Below are positions 8,346-18,118 of a stretch of 64,000 nt of DNA, piece after piece. The stretch covers positions 806,001 to 870,000 of the forward strand of contig NZ_CP034442.1 of assembly GCF_007475365.1 (NCBI RefSeq), in the 5' to 3' direction. This DNA comes from Streptococcus oralis subsp. dentisani (GTDB lineage Bacteria; Bacillota; Bacilli; Lactobacillales; Streptococcaceae). The notes under the pieces are model-generated. The model ran no database searches, was not told where the DNA came from, and was given only the letters and a program-made list of their open reading frames with translations. Each line of letters begins with the position of its first letter. Within the stretch, counting starts at the first letter, position 1. Position numbers and translations under genes: made by a program.

Positions 8346-9560
8346 TTAGAGGAGGTTGTCAATCAAGTTATCGACTTCATCTTTTTCAGCTTGAGGTGTG
8401 ATCTTAGTAATCATAATCCCTGCCACTGCCCGCTCAACCAAACCTTCAACATCCATCCGTTTTTCATACTGCTCAGCATTTTCTATCTTAGGATTGGTCT
8501 TAGGACGGTCAGGCGCAAAAATCGTACAGCAGTCCTCAAAAGGCTGGATAGAAATTTCAAAGGTATCAATTTCCTGAGCAATGTCAATGATTTCCAACTT
8601 GTCCATAGTAACCACAGGGCGAATAATAGGAGTGTTGGTCACAGCGTTGATAGCCTGCATGCTTTCCAAAGTCTGGCTTGCCACCTGACCAAGACTTTCC
8701 CCATTGATAATGACCAGACACTTTCTCACTTCACGGATACGGTCGGTAATCCGCATCATAAAACGACGCGTCAAGGTCATGAGATAGGCTTCTGGCGCCT
8801 TGGCCTTGATTTCCTCTTGAATTTCAGTGAAAGGCACTTCGATAAATTGGATATTGCCACCAAACTTGGTCAATTTACGAGTCAAGTCCTGCGCTTTCTT
8901 GAGGGCACCGGGACTAGTATAAGGTGGACTAGCAAAGTGAACGGCTTCGATATCTACCCCACGTTTAAGGGCAAGATAACCCGCTACAGGTGAGTCAATG
9001 CCACCTGACAACATAAGCATCCCCTTACCAGAAGTTCCCACTGGCAAACCACCTGCTCCACGAATGGTCTCATAGGAAAGATAGGCCGCCTCCTCACGAA
9101 TCTCCACTTGAAGAGTGATATCAGGATTTTTCATTTGGGCTTGAATAGTAGGAATTACGTCGAAAACAGCCCCACCGAGGGTTTGGTTAAGTTCTCGACT
9201 GTCGAGTTCAAAGCTATGGTCGCTACGTCTACTAGAGATTTTAAAGGTCATGCCTTCCTTGTAGATGTCTTTCATAATCTCTTGGACGGCAGTCTTAAGC
9301 GTCGCAACAGATTTTTCAACCTTATAAACGGGAGAAAAGTTTTGAATCCCGAAGACTTGTTTGAGAGATTCTGCTACTGCTGTGTAGTCAGCTCCATTGA
9401 GGTAAACGTGGGCACGGTCGCGATCAGCGGTTACCTTAACTTGGGGATAGATGGACAAAACATCTGAAATGTTATTGCGAAGTTTATTGATGAACCGCAT
9501 ACGGTTTTTACCCTTGGTTGACAACTCTCCGTAGCGAATCATAATTTCTGAATACTGCAT
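8346..9560 (-). CDS. thiI: tRNA 4-thiouridine synthase ThiI
   Basis: A 404-residue ThiI, which adenylates U8 of tRNA and replaces oxygen with sulfur, giving s4U; in some bacteria it also feeds thiamine thiazole synthesis. The N-terminal ferredoxin-like/THUMP region spans about 1-165, and the PP-loop pyrophosphatase motif is [12 protein letters not shown] near residue 184. The C-terminal rhodanese domain of E. coli ThiI is absent, as is usual in Gram-positives. A cysteine desulfurase gene lies 8 nt upstream in the same operon and is its likely sulfur donor. Confidence 0.95.
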   Translation of the reverse strand: MQYSEIMIRYGELSTKGKNRMRFINKLRNNISDVLSIYPQVKVTADRDRAHVYLNGADYTAVAESLKQVFGIQNFSPVYKVEKSVATLKTAVQEIMKDIYKEGMTFKISSRRSDHSFELDSRELNQTLGGAVFDVIPTIQAQMKNPDITLQVEIREEAAYLSYETIRGAGGLPVGTSGKGMLMLSGGIDSPVAGYLALKRGVDIEAVHFASPPYTSPGALKKAQDLTRKLTKFGGNIQFIEVPFTEIQEEIKAKAPEAYLMTLTRRFMMRITDRIREVRKCLVIINGESLGQVASQTLESMQAINAVTNTPIIRPVVTMDKLEIIDIAQEIDTFEISIQPFEDCCTIFAPDRPKTNPKIENAEQYEKRMDVEGLVERAVAGIMITKITPQAEKDEVDNLIDNLL

Positions 9561-9568
9561 GAATGCTC

Positions 9569-10711
9569 CTATCTTACTTTTCTAGTTTGATTGTAAATTA
9601 ATTTTAGCTTGGTCAAAAACTGCTCAACCTGACTCATATCATTTTCCAGGTCTAGGCTTAGACGCACAGCTGACTGGGCCTTATCTTTGTCCACTCCCAT
9701 GGCAATCAAGGTCCCCGCAGGTTTTCCTGCCTTGGACGAACAAGCAGAGGTTGTGGAAATGAAAATGTCATAGTCTTCAAATGCGTGAACAATGACTTCA
9801 CCACGAACACCCTTAATCCCAAAAGTTAGGATATGAGGGGCGAAGTCTTCCTCATCTGAAAAGATAAAAATATCTGGATAGTCCAAAAGCGCTTGGCGAA
9901 TGACTGATCTCATCTGTCCTGTCTTACTAGCAAAGATAGCTAACTTTTCCATAGACAAACGGAGAGCCTTTGCTGTCGCTGCAATCCCTGCCACATTTTC
10001 AGTTGTCGAGCGATAATCGTGCTCTTGACCACCACCAGTCAACAGAGGCGTAATTTTCTTACCAGACTTGATATAGACAAAGCCAACACCTCTGACACCA
10101 TGAAACTTATGACTCGAAAAGGTTGCGAAATCCACTCGTTCTGTCAGATATTTTTCAGTCGGAATTTTAGCAAGTGCCTGAACTGCATCAACGTGGAAGG
10201 AAATAGTTGGCTTGTCTGCCAAGAGTTCTGAGATGGCCTCAATAGGTTGAATAGACCCAATTTCATTGTTCACAGCCATGACTGAAACAAGCGTCGTATC
10301 AGGTCGTATCAAATTCGCTAGAGCCTCAACATCCACAAATCCTTTCTCATCAACCGGGGCAATATCCACCTCAAAACCTTGACTTTTCAGCCAGAGAGCT
10401 GACTCCTTGACTGCTGGATGCTCAATAGCTGATACGATGATGTGCTTACCAAACTGGGCTTTTTCAAAGGCCACACCCTTGATGACCCAGTTATCCCCTT
10501 CTGTTCCACCAGAGGTAAAGAAGATTTCATCACTTTTCTTGCCAATCAAATCTGCAATTTGCTGCCGGGAAGCATCTAAAATTCGTGTTGCCTGGTCTCC
10601 CAAACGATGGAGGCTAGAAGGATTTCCTACAATTTTCGAAGCGACCTGCATATAGGTCTCTAGAGCTTCAGGATAAGGCTTAGTTGTCGCCGAATTATCA
10701 AAGTAGATCAT
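9569..10711 (-). CDS. Cysteine desulfurase (NifS/IscS-like), ThiI partner
   Basis: A 380-residue class V PLP enzyme that strips sulfur from L-cysteine to form an enzyme-bound persulfide. The PLP lysine is in [13 protein letters not shown] near residue 202, and the catalytic Cys lies in the [16 protein letters not shown] loop near 323. The tight spacing before thiI indicates dedicated delivery of sulfur to tRNA thiolation (NifZ-like role) rather than Fe-S assembly, for which mitis-group streptococci carry SUF genes elsewhere. A promoter with TGATACAAT lies about 35 nt upstream of the ATG. Confidence 0.92.
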   Translation of the reverse strand: MIYFDNSATTKPYPEALETYMQVASKIVGNPSSLHRLGDQATRILDASRQQIADLIGKKSDEIFFTSGGTEGDNWVIKGVAFEKAQFGKHIIVSAIEHPAVKESALWLKSQGFEVDIAPVDEKGFVDVEALANLIRPDTTLVSVMAVNNEIGSIQPIEAISELLADKPTISFHVDAVQALAKIPTEKYLTERVDFATFSSHKFHGVRGVGFVYIKSGKKITPLLTGGGQEHDYRSTTENVAGIAATAKALRLSMEKLAIFASKTGQMRSVIRQALLDYPDIFIFSDEEDFAPHILTFGIKGVRGEVIVHAFEDYDIFISTTSACSSKAGKPAGTLIAMGVDKDKAQSAVRLSLDLENDMSQVEQFLTKLKLIYNQTRKVR

Positions 10712-10848
10712 GTTTTCTCACGCTTTCTAAAATCACTTCTTCTATTGTATCATGAAACGAAGCTTGCGACAAGAAAGGGCATTTCCTCTTTTTTTAAGAT
10801 TTTTTTAAAGAAATGAGGTATAATAAATCATAATAAAAGGAGAGTATC

Positions 10849-11274
10849 ATGTCTAACTATCGTAGAACTTCAAAACCAAAAACAGAACACATTAAAAAAG
10901 GATTTACTGTCTTTCAAAAAACGATTGCTACCATTGGTAGTATCCTTGGTCTGATCACTGCTACTATCACTATCATGAACGCCATGGATAATAATAAAAA
11001 CAACAAAAAGGAACCGACGGCAACCCAAACAACTGTCGTCAAAGAAATCCAAAAGGAATCCCCTCAGGAGAACACTAGTCCTAATAAGGAAAATAACACT
11101 TCTCAAGAAAAAACACAGCAAGAAGAAACGCCAAAATCTAGCGTCAAGGAAGAGAAAAAAGAAGAGCAGAAAACAACAACTCAGGACTCTTCCACCCCAG
11201 CTGCAAATAAAGAAACAAGCGATAACGGAACACAGTCAAATACGACGAGTACCGAAAATAAAAATAACCAATAA
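10849..11274 (+). CDS. Small membrane-anchored protein with Lys/Glu/Thr/Gln-rich tail (DUF6556-like)
   Basis: A 141-residue protein with a basic N terminus, one membrane segment (about residues 25-45, TIGSILGLITATITIMNAM) and a long low-complexity tail rich in Lys, Glu, Gln, Thr, Ser and Asn. The positive-inside rule predicts the tail outside the cell. A promoter (GTATAAT) and an AAAGGAG ribosome site precede the ATG. I recall a conserved streptococcal protein at this place next to ftsK, but no function is known to me. It is transcribed against ftsK and shares a terminator with it. Confidence 0.7.
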   Translation: MSNYRRTSKPKTEHIKKGFTVFQKTIATIGSILGLITATITIMNAMDNNKNNKKEPTATQTTVVKEIQKESPQENTSPNKENNTSQEKTQQEETPKSSVKEEKKEEQKTTTQDSSTPAANKETSDNGTQSNTTSTENKNNQ

Positions 11275-11280
11275 CTACTA

Positions 11281-11319
11281 AAAAAGCTTCCTTCCATATT
11301 TGGAAAGAAGCTATTTTTT
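11281..11319. terminator. Bidirectional terminator between the small membrane protein and ftsK
   Basis: An A-flanked hairpin with arms AAGCTTCCTTCC and GGAAAGAAGCT and a T run on the far side. It can serve both converging genes. Confidence 0.8.
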
Positions 11320-13624
11320 ATTGTTGCAATACTTTTCGTGGCTTGGTTCCTTCAGCTGGGCCGATGACACCTGCCAGTTCGAGTTCTTCCATAAGGCGGG
11401 TCGCACGGTTAAATCCAACCGACAAACGACGCTGAATCATGGATGCACTGGCTTTCTGGGTTTCGATAACCAGAGCCTTGGCTTCTTCAAAGAGTGGGTC
11501 GCCTCCTGCTTCTCCATCCGCAAAATCACCATCATTTTCAGAAACTTCACCTGGATCAAAGCTGTCATCGTAATCTGCATCAGCCTGAGCCTTGATGAAG
11601 TTTACGATACGTTCAACATCATCATCCGAGATAAAGGACCCTTGCAGACGGACTGGGTGATTTTCATCGATTGGTTTAAAGAGCATGTCTCCTCGACCAA
11701 GCAGTTTTTCAGCTCCGTTCTCATCCAAGATGGTTCGTGAATCTGTACCTGATGAGACTGCAAATGCTACTCGAGATGGGACATTGGCCTTGATAAGACC
11801 AGAGATGACATCAACCGACGGACGTTGCGTTGCGAGAATCATGTGAATCCCTGCAGCACGCGCCTTCTGTCCGAGACGGATGATAGCATCTTCCACTTCC
11901 TTGCTGGCCACCATCATAAGGTCAGCCAACTCGTCCACAATGACAACAATCAAAGGCAGTGGTACTTGTTTGTACTCAGACTGGCTATTAAATTCCTCGA
12001 CCTTAGCATTATAACCAGCGATATTTCGCACACCAACCTTAGCGAAGAGTTCATAACGGTTTTCCATCTCATCCACGACCTTTTGGAGAGCCTTGCTGGC
12101 CTTGCGTGGATTAGTCACAACCGGAATCAAGAGGTGAGGAATGTCATTGTAAACCGATAACTCAACCATCTTTGGATCCACCATCATAAACTTGACCTGG
12201 TCTGGTCTTGCTTTCATGAGAATGCTGGCAATAATACCGTTAACTGCGACTGACTTCCCTGATCCCGTCGAACCTGCAACCAGAAGGTGGGGCATCTTGG
12301 AAAGGTCAAAGGTGCGAGCAGTACCATTGACAGCCTTACCTAGAGGAATTTCGAGGAGATTTTCTGGTTTAGTCTGTGACTGTTCCCAGAGCTCACGGAA
12401 GGAAACGGTCGCAATTTCAGAGTTAGGAACCTCAATGCCGACTAAGGATTTACCAGGTATTGGAGCCTCAATCCGGACGTCCTTGGCCGCCAGAGCTAGC
12501 GCTAAGTCGTCTGCCAGATTGGAAATGCGGTTAACCCGCACACCAACGGCTGGCTTGACTTCATACTTGGTTACTGATGGGCCGATTTCAGCCCGTTCAA
12601 CCGTTACCTTGATACCGAAGCTAGCAAAGGTTTCTTCTAGGACTTTGATGTTTTCTCGAACAATCTTCTTTTCCTTGGACTGATCTTTGGGTTTATCTGG
12701 CGCAAAGAGTTGCAAGCTTGGTAGCTTGTATTCGAGGGCTTCCTTGGCAGAAAAATCAACCTGCACCTCTTCATCCTCAAAGTCTTCTTCCACATCTGGA
12801 ACTTCAAAGTCAGCTTGAGGAAGGATAATCTCCGGTTCAATCCATTCTTCCTCAGGAATTGGGGGGAGATCATAGACTGGTACTTCTGATAAGATTTCTC
12901 CAGTTTCAGGATCTACAGGAGGAAGCGATAGTGCATCCTGTTCTTCTTGTTCTCTCTGAATTCTGGCAGCTTCTTCAGCTTCTTGACGAGCCTTTTCTTC
13001 TTCCCTCTTGATAAAGCGTTCCTGTTTTCTCTGTTCCTGTTTTTCCATGAAGGATCTGAACTGAGCTCCAATAAAGGCTGCAACATCATAGATAGACCAA
13101 GGACTGACCAAGAGAGCCCCAACTAGAATCAAAAGAACTCCAATAAAGTAGGAGCCGATATTTGAGAAAAGAAAGGCAATGGGGATATAAAGTCCGACAC
13201 CTAGCAGGCCTCCACCAGCAAAGCTAGTCACCCGGATACCAGTCAGGTCCGTCATAACTTGAGCCAAGGTCCCTTTTAGAACTGACTGCTCCAAGCCAAA
13301 CTTCCAGACAAGATAAGCCTCAAAAATTAAGAGTAAGCCAGCGAAGATACAGAGAAATCCTGACAGAAGCCCCTCTTGCTTGCGTATCCATTTAAAAAGA
13401 AAAAGATAAATGAGAAGGGCACCAATGGCCACATAGGCCAAACTTCCGACCACCAGTCGAATGAGATTATAAAGGGTGATACCTGCCGCACCGAGCTTGA
13501 GGGCTGCAATAATCAACAATAAGGCAATCCCTAAGGAAATCAACATCCTCTGAATAGCCTGTTTTCTTTCGAGTTCTGCTTTAGACGGTCTCCGTCTTGT
13601 TTTTGTAGTATTCTTGTTTGCCAT
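11318..13624 (-). CDS. ftsK: DNA translocase FtsK/SpoIIIE
   Basis: A 768-residue FtsK, which pumps chromosomal DNA through the closing septum. Four or five N-terminal membrane segments span about residues 25-180, followed by an acidic, Glu-rich linker (about 185-300), then the hexameric ATPase motor with Walker [10 protein letters not shown] (near 445) and a Walker [10 protein letters not shown], and finally a winged-helix gamma domain (about 700-765) that reads KOPS-like sites. I start it at the ATG giving [12 protein letters not shown]; the frame is open 22 codons further, but that stretch contains the promoter. A perfect extended -10 ends 7 nt before this ATG, so the mRNA may be leaderless. 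Confidence 0.95.
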   Translation of the reverse strand: MANKNTTKTRRRPSKAELERKQAIQRMLISLGIALLLIIAALKLGAAGITLYNLIRLVVGSLAYVAIGALLIYLFLFKWIRKQEGLLSGFLCIFAGLLLIFEAYLVWKFGLEQSVLKGTLAQVMTDLTGIRVTSFAGGGLLGVGLYIPIAFLFSNIGSYFIGVLLILVGALLVSPWSIYDVAAFIGAQFRSFMEKQEQRKQERFIKREEEKARQEAEEAARIQREQEEQDALSLPPVDPETGEILSEVPVYDLPPIPEEEWIEPEIILPQADFEVPDVEEDFEDEEVQVDFSAKEALEYKLPSLQLFAPDKPKDQSKEKKIVRENIKVLEETFASFGIKVTVERAEIGPSVTKYEVKPAVGVRVNRISNLADDLALALAAKDVRIEAPIPGKSLVGIEVPNSEIATVSFRELWEQSQTKPENLLEIPLGKAVNGTARTFDLSKMPHLLVAGSTGSGKSVAVNGIIASILMKARPDQVKFMMVDPKMVELSVYNDIPHLLIPVVTNPRKASKALQKVVDEMENRYELFAKVGVRNIAGYNAKVEEFNSQSEYKQVPLPLIVVIVDELADLMMVASKEVEDAIIRLGQKARAAGIHMILATQRPSVDVISGLIKANVPSRVAFAVSSGTDSRTILDENGAEKLLGRGDMLFKPIDENHPVRLQGSFISDDDVERIVNFIKAQADADYDDSFDPGEVSENDGDFADGEAGGDPLFEEAKALVIETQKASASMIQRRLSVGFNRATRLMEELELAGVIGPAEGTKPRKVLQQ

Positions 13625-13660
13625 TCTTCTATTATACCATGTTTCACAGCCATTTTGAAA
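13622..13660 (-). promoter_or_regulatory. ftsK promoter, predicted leaderless start
   Basis: The extended -10 TGGTATAAT occupies 13639-13631. Only six bases separate it from the ATG at 13624, so a normal start site 7 nt after the -10 falls on the A of the ATG. A weak -35 (TTCAAA, 13659-13654) is 17 bp upstream. Confidence 0.55.
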
Positions 13661-13666
13661 AGAGAA

Positions 13667-13695
13667 AAAGATTGCACCAAATGGTAACAATCTTT
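13667..13695 (-). terminator. Terminator of the fructose operon
   Basis: Hairpin with arms AAAGATTG and CAATCTTT extended by ACC/GGT, followed by T residues on the minus strand, just after fruA. The ftsK promoter begins right behind it. Confidence 0.75.
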
Positions 13696-13710
13696 CTATT
13701 CTAATCCTGT

Positions 13711-15663
13711 TTATGCTTGTGGTTTGCGTAGGTAACCATAAACCACACCACTTACGATTGCTCCAATCAAGACAAAGACTAGGTAAAGAAGGGCATTTGA
13801 AGTAAGGGCGATGACGAAGATTCCTCCGTGTGGCGCCATGAGTTTGATACCAGCAAGACCAACGAGTCCGCCTGCCACCGCAGAACCAAGGATGAAGCTT
13901 GGAATAGCACGAGCTGGGTCGGCTGCACCAAACGGAATCGCTCCCTCAGTGATAAATGACAAGCCCATGATGATGTTTGTCAAACCAGAGTTGCGCTCTT
14001 CCTTAGTGAATTTATCTTTGAAAAGAAGAGTTGCGACAAAGATTGCAAGTGGTGGAACCATTCCTCCAGCCATAACTGCTGCCATAGCTACAGAACCACC
14101 TGAAGAAACAGTCGCTGCAAGCGTACCTGTACCAAAGACATAGGCTGCTTTATTAACTGGACCACCCATATCAACAGCCATCATTCCACCAAGGACGATA
14201 CCGAGAAGGACAGCTGAACCACCTCCAAGACCGCCAAGGAAGTCATTCATAGCAGTGTTAATTGCTGCCATTGGGATGTTAACAGCTAGCATGACAAATC
14301 CAGTCAAGATTGTTCCAAGAAGTGGCAAGAGAAGGATTGATTTAGCACCTTCAAGTGAACGAGGAACTTTAACGTATTTCTTGATAGCAAGAACCAAGGC
14401 TCCTGCGATAAATCCACCAACAAGGGCACCTAGGAAACCAGATGAGACACCTGCAAGAGTTGAAGTTGCTTCTCCGCCTGCAGCATAAGGGATTTTACCA
14501 AAGGCAAAACCTTCTTTGGCAATAGCACCAGCCACGAAACCTGCTACCAAACCAGGTTTTTCAGCGATAGAGTAGGCAACATATCCTGCAAAGACTGGGA
14601 GCATCAAGCCAAAGGCCGCGCCACCAATTTTCATGAACATAGAAGCTAGCTCATGGTAGGATCCAAGATTGCCAAGACTATCTTGTGGCACACCAAAAGC
14701 TCCGTCGATCAAGAAAGCAAGGGCAATCATGATACCACCACCGATAACGAATGGCAACATTTGAGATACACCACTCATCAAGTGTTTGTAGAAGGCACCA
14801 CCAAGGCTTTGTTTTTCGTTACTTGTTGCTGCGGTTTTTGCTCCATTAGCAGCATGGTAAACTTCAGCATCTCCTGAAAGAGCCAAGTTGATCAATTCTT
14901 CTGTCTTACGGATACCGTCTGCAACTGGACGATTAACCAATGGTTTGCCGTCGAAACGATCCATCTCAACAGCCTTGTCTGCTGCGATGATAACTGCTTT
15001 AGCCTTACGGATGTCCTCTGATGTTAGTTGGTTCCCAACACCGCTGGCACCGTTGGTTTCTACCTTGATCCCAACACCCATTTCGGCGGCTACTTTTTGA
15101 AGGGCTTCTTGGGCCATGTAAGTGTGGGCAATGCCTGTCGTACAAGCTGTAACAGCTACGATAAAGTCGCCAGATTCATTGGCAGGTGCTTGAATAGGCT
15201 GCTCAGCTTTTTCTGAAGCTTGGTCAAAAAGTTCGATAACTTGATCTGCAGATGTTACTTGACGAAGTTTGTCAGCAAATCCGTCTTTCATCAAGTATTG
15301 AGACAATTCTGCCAAGGCTGCCAAGTGAGTGTCATTGGCACCTTCTGGAGCTGCAATCATGAAGAAGAGGTCTGTTGGTTGCCCATCCAAACTTTCATAG
15401 TCAACACCCTTGTTTGACTTTGCAAAGAGAACCGTTGCTTCTTTGACAGCTGAGTTTTTGCTGTGAGGCATAGCAATTCCGTCACCCAAGCCAGTGGAAG
15501 TTAGAGCTTCACGCGCTAAGATTCCTTCTTTAAAGGTTTCAAAATCCGTCACATAACCATGATCTACTAAGCTATGAATCATCTCTTCGATAGCTGCTGT
15601 TTTTTCAGTCGCCTGTAAATCTAGCAACATGACATCTTTTCTCAATAGGTCTTGAATTTTCAT
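13711..15663 (-). CDS. fruA: PTS fructose-specific EIIABC
   Basis: A 650-residue fused permease that imports fructose and phosphorylates it to fructose 1-phosphate. EIIA spans about 1-150 with phospho-His67 in AMPHSKN; EIIB spans about 165-265 with phospho-Cys173 in [18 protein letters not shown] (about 290-645) has the membrane helices and the [14 protein letters not shown] segment. It is the third gene of fruR-fruK-fruA; its ATG overlaps the fruK stop by 4 nt (ATGA). The product is the substrate of FruK. Confidence 0.95.
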   Translation of the reverse strand: MKIQDLLRKDVMLLDLQATEKTAAIEEMIHSLVDHGYVTDFETFKEGILAREALTSTGLGDGIAMPHSKNSAVKEATVLFAKSNKGVDYESLDGQPTDLFFMIAAPEGANDTHLAALAELSQYLMKDGFADKLRQVTSADQVIELFDQASEKAEQPIQAPANESGDFIVAVTACTTGIAHTYMAQEALQKVAAEMGVGIKVETNGASGVGNQLTSEDIRKAKAVIIAADKAVEMDRFDGKPLVNRPVADGIRKTEELINLALSGDAEVYHAANGAKTAATSNEKQSLGGAFYKHLMSGVSQMLPFVIGGGIMIALAFLIDGAFGVPQDSLGNLGSYHELASMFMKIGGAAFGLMLPVFAGYVAYSIAEKPGLVAGFVAGAIAKEGFAFGKIPYAAGGEATSTLAGVSSGFLGALVGGFIAGALVLAIKKYVKVPRSLEGAKSILLLPLLGTILTGFVMLAVNIPMAAINTAMNDFLGGLGGGSAVLLGIVLGGMMAVDMGGPVNKAAYVFGTGTLAATVSSGGSVAMAAVMAGGMVPPLAIFVATLLFKDKFTKEERNSGLTNIIMGLSFITEGAIPFGAADPARAIPSFILGSAVAGGLVGLAGIKLMAPHGGIFVIALTSNALLYLVFVLIGAIVSGVVYGYLRKPQA

Positions 15664-16571
15664 CGTTTTTCTACCTCAACTTTTTCATATGTTTCTTTAA
15701 TAAATTCTGCTGTTGCCAAGTCATCCGAGAAGGTGGTTGCTGTTCCACAAGCCACTCCCCATTTGAAGGCTTCTACCGCATCCTTGGATTTGACAAATTC
15801 ACCTGTAAATCCAGCAACCATAGAGTCACCAGCTCCCACTGAATTTTTCACTGTTCCCTTGATTGGTTTAGCGAAGTAAGCTCCCTCAGATGTGACAAGA
15901 AGTGCACCGTCTCCAGCCATAGAGATGATAACGTTTTGAGCACCTTTAGCCAACAATTCTCGAGCATAGTTCTCGATTTCATCTAAACTTTCGAGTTTCA
16001 CTCCAAAGATAGCTCCAAGTTCGTGATTGTTTGGTTTAACCAATAGTGGCTGGTAGTCTAAACTATCAATCAAGGTCTGTCCTTCAAAGTCACAAACGAC
16101 TTGCGCACCAGTCTGGCGTGTCAATGCAATCAAATCTTTGTAGATGACATTTCCTAGGTTTTTAACACTCGAACCTGCAAACACAACCGTATCATCTGCT
16201 GTCAGACTAGACAAAATAGCTTTCAATTCTTCTAGCTGAGCTGGTTCCACATTTGGACCCGTTCCATTGATTTCTGTTTCTTGGTCTGCTTTAATCTTGA
16301 CATTGATGCGAGTATCTTCTGCTACTTGAACAAAACGTGTCTCGATTTCCTCTTCTGCCAAAGTATCTGTGATAAATTTACCAGTAAAGCCTCCGATAAA
16401 TCCAGTCGCTGTATTTGGAATACCCAAGCGTTTCAAAACACGACTGACATTGATTCCTTTTCCACCAGCAAACTTATCATCACTGTCCATACGATTGACA
16501 CTACCGACTTGGACTTGGTCCAAGCGAACGATATAGTCAATGGATGGATTGAGTGTGACTGTATAAATCAT
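15660..16571 (-). CDS. fruK: 1-phosphofructokinase
   Basis: A 303-residue PfkB-family kinase that phosphorylates fructose 1-phosphate to fructose 1,6-bisphosphate. The N-terminal substrate motif GGKGINVSRVLKRLG lies near 37-51, and the C-terminal PfkB signature with catalytic Asp is GAGDSMVAGF near 250. KPNNHELG is the conserved ATP-region segment. Four-base overlaps with fruR upstream and fruA downstream mark a translationally coupled operon. Also called fruB in some streptococci. Confidence 0.95.
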   Translation of the reverse strand: MIYTVTLNPSIDYIVRLDQVQVGSVNRMDSDDKFAGGKGINVSRVLKRLGIPNTATGFIGGFTGKFITDTLAEEEIETRFVQVAEDTRINVKIKADQETEINGTGPNVEPAQLEELKAILSSLTADDTVVFAGSSVKNLGNVIYKDLIALTRQTGAQVVCDFEGQTLIDSLDYQPLLVKPNNHELGAIFGVKLESLDEIENYARELLAKGAQNVIISMAGDGALLVTSEGAYFAKPIKGTVKNSVGAGDSMVAGFTGEFVKSKDAVEAFKWGVACGTATTFSDDLATAEFIKETYEKVEVEKR

Positions 16572-17308
16572 ACTTCGATTACCTCCGTTTTCTTCTTAAT
16601 GGCCTGCAAGAGCTCATGCCCTTGACTTGTGATGACAATAGCGCGTTTAAGTGGTGCTACCTTGGCAAAGCAAGTTTGACCAATCTTTGACGAATCGACC
16701 AAGACATAGGTTTGTTTGGCATTCTCTAAAATAGCACGCTTAACGGCTCCCTCCTCCATATCAGGAGTCGTATAATAACCATCGTCTACACCATTCATCC
16801 CGATAAAGGCACGGTCAAAGTGCAATTGATTGATTTGGTTAAGAGCAACTCCACCAATACATGCATCTGTTGCCATCTTGACACTTCCTCCAACCATGAC
16901 AGTTGGAATCTGTTTTTCAACCAACTGAACCGCATGATGAATGGAGTTGGTCACAACTGTGATATTCTTATTGGTCAATTCCTTGATCAGAAAAGCTGTC
17001 GTTGTTCCAGCATCAATAAAGATAACATCTTGTTCCTTAATAAGAGAAGCTGCTTTCTGAGCCAGTAGCTTCTTCTCTTGAAGGTTTTTGACAGATTTTT
17101 CTTGGATGGTTTCTTCTTCCTGCAAGGAGTGTGGCAACTCTGCTCCTCCATGCACACGGCGAAGCTTGTTTTCCGCCTCCAACTCATCCAAATCTCTTCG
17201 TACCGTTGATTCTGATGTTTCTAATAGACTAACCAATTTTTCCAGGGAAACTACATGATGTTGATTCAACTCCTCTAAAATCAGTTGCTTCCGCTCAGTT
17301 TTTAACAC
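16568..17308 (-). CDS. fruR: DeoR-family fructose operon repressor
   Basis: A 246-residue DeoR regulator: N-terminal winged helix-turn-helix (about 5-58, with SESTVRRDLDELE as the recognition helix) and a C-terminal sugar-phosphate isomerase-like effector domain (VIFIDAGTTTAFLIKEL near 90). It probably senses fructose 1-phosphate and controls its own operon. The start is uncertain: TTG 17311 and GTG 17308 both follow the strong AGGAGG site; I prefer the GTG because spacing is 7 nt. There is no ATG, so initiation may be kept low on purpose. The cre site overlaps the leader. Confidence 0.9.
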   Translation of the reverse strand: MLKTERKQLILEELNQHHVVSLEKLVSLLETSESTVRRDLDELEAENKLRRVHGGAELPHSLQEEETIQEKSVKNLQEKKLLAQKAASLIKEQDVIFIDAGTTTAFLIKELTNKNITVVTNSIHHAVQLVEKQIPTVMVGGSVKMATDACIGGVALNQINQLHFDRAFIGMNGVDDGYYTTPDMEEGAVKRAILENAKQTYVLVDSSKIGQTCFAKVAPLKRAIVITSQGHELLQAIKKKTEVIEV

Positions 17309-17320
17309 CAAATCACCTCC

Positions 17321-17368
17321 TGTTATCGTTTACACTATTCATTCTAGCACATTTTCTACCAAAGTCAA
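17321..17368 (-). promoter_or_regulatory. fru operon promoter with perfect cre (CcpA) site
   Basis: The -35 TTGACT (17368-17363) and extended -10 TGC-TAGAAT (17346-17341) are 16 bp apart. Right at the expected start site, 17334-17321 reads TGTAAACGATAACA, matching the cre consensus TGWAANCGNTNWCA at every position. CcpA bound there would block the polymerase when glucose is present. Confidence 0.85.
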
Positions 17369-17425
17369 GCATTTTTTATCATTTTCTTTCAAATTCTATC
17401 ATTTTTCTCATTTCCGAAATTTTTA

Positions 17426-17454
17426 TTGCAAGATAAGAGCCTTTATGGTAGACT
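17426..17454 (+). promoter_or_regulatory. tRNA-Ser promoter
   Basis: TTGCAA and TAGACT with a 17-bp spacer, and a TGG extension before the -10, lie 16 nt before the tRNA. Confidence 0.7.
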
Positions 17455-17469
17455 ATTTGAGTAAGTATT

Positions 17470-17557
17470 GGAAGATTACTCAAGAGGCTTAAGAGGCCGT
17501 GTTGGAAACGCGGTAGGCGTGTAACAGCGTGCGTGGGTTCGAATCCCATGTCTTCCG
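17470..17557 (+). tRNA. tRNA-Ser (anticodon GGA)
   Basis: An 88-nt class II tRNA. The acceptor GGAAGAT pairs with GTCTTCC plus discriminator G; the anticodon stem CCGTG/CGCGG closes the loop TTGGAAA with anticodon GGA (reads UCC and UCU). A long variable arm typical of serine tRNAs and the T-arm GTGGGTTCGAATCCCAT follow. CCA is not encoded. Confidence 0.95.
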
Positions 17558-17715
17558 TAGAAAAGAAAAATTATTTTGGGGATACGACAAAAATGTTGTA
17601 TCCTTTGTTGTATCCTTTTTTCGCAAAAGAATACTAAGGAATACCAAAGACAAAAATAAAAAACGTTGATTTAACAACGTTTTACCAAGGAATGCGAAAG
17701 AATGCAAAGGAATAA
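17558..17715. repeat. Repeat-bearing gap between converging tRNA-Ser and tmRNA genes
   Basis: This 158-bp gap holds GGATACGACA / TGTTGTATCC (a 10-bp hairpin with one wobble, 17580-17603), a second TTGTTGTATCC just after it followed by six T (a likely tRNA terminator), the tmRNA terminator, and several AAGGAAT-type direct repeats running up to the tmRNA 3' end. The 3' ends of tmRNA and serine tRNA genes are classic integration sites for phages and ICEs, so these could be traces of past integrations; no integrase lies in the gap. Confidence 0.5.
17660..17683 (-). terminator. tmRNA terminator
   Basis: Nine-bp stem AAAACGTTG / CAACGTTTT with an ATTTAA loop and a T-rich run on the minus strand, about 35 nt after the tmRNA 3' end. 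Confidence 0.75.
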
Positions 17716-18060
17716 TGGAGCCGGTGGGAGTCGAACCCACGTCCAAACACCTGCCAACATATTTGTCTACAACCATAGGTTATGTATTGTTTTAACAGTC
17801 CCTCGACACATAACTCAAGCCTAGGAACTGCGAGTCTATTAATCTCTTATCAAACCACTAGACAAGGCTTGATCGTATCTCGCTAATCATAAGACCTGTC
17901 ATTGAACACGAGCAATCCAAATCGGGTCACGCCTGCTGGTTTTTAGGCAGCTAGAGCGTAAGAAGTGTTATTTTTTGCAGTTATATTTAACTGAGCGTTT
18001 ACGTCGCTACACGGGTTGCAAAATATGCCTCATAATGCCTGTCGAATCCGTAACGACCCC
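17716..18060 (-). ncRNA. ssrA: tmRNA (transfer-messenger RNA)
   Basis: A tmRNA of about 345 nt that rescues stalled ribosomes by trans-translation. The 5' end GGGGTCGTTACGG pairs with the 3' end CCGGCTCC plus A to form the tRNA-like acceptor; the T-arm GTGGGTTCGACTCCCAC is present. The tag reading frame encodes AKNNTSYALAA followed by TAA, the tag I know for pneumococcus-group streptococci. CCA is not encoded. The 3' end faces tRNA-Ser. Confidence 0.97.
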
Positions 18061-18074
18061 AAGATTATAGAACT

Positions 18075-18103
18075 ATTATAACCTATCTTCATAAAAAATG
18101 CAA
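18075..18103 (-). promoter_or_regulatory. tmRNA promoter
   Basis: TTGCAT (18103-18098) and TATAAT (18080-18075) with a 17-bp spacer. The predicted start is about 8 nt before the mature 5' end, leaving a short leader for RNase P to remove. Confidence 0.75.
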
Positions 18104-18118
18104 AATCAAGTCGATTCT

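Noticed and set aside
8391..8993. A 200-codon open frame antisense to thiI
   Set aside because: thiI has all its motifs in the opposite strand; the antisense frame has no recognisable domain.
17489..17776. Open frame of 95 codons across tRNA-Ser, the gap and the tmRNA 3' end
   Set aside because: It runs through two certain RNA genes and has no ribosome site. The KDTTKDTT stretch comes from the GGATACAACA repeats.
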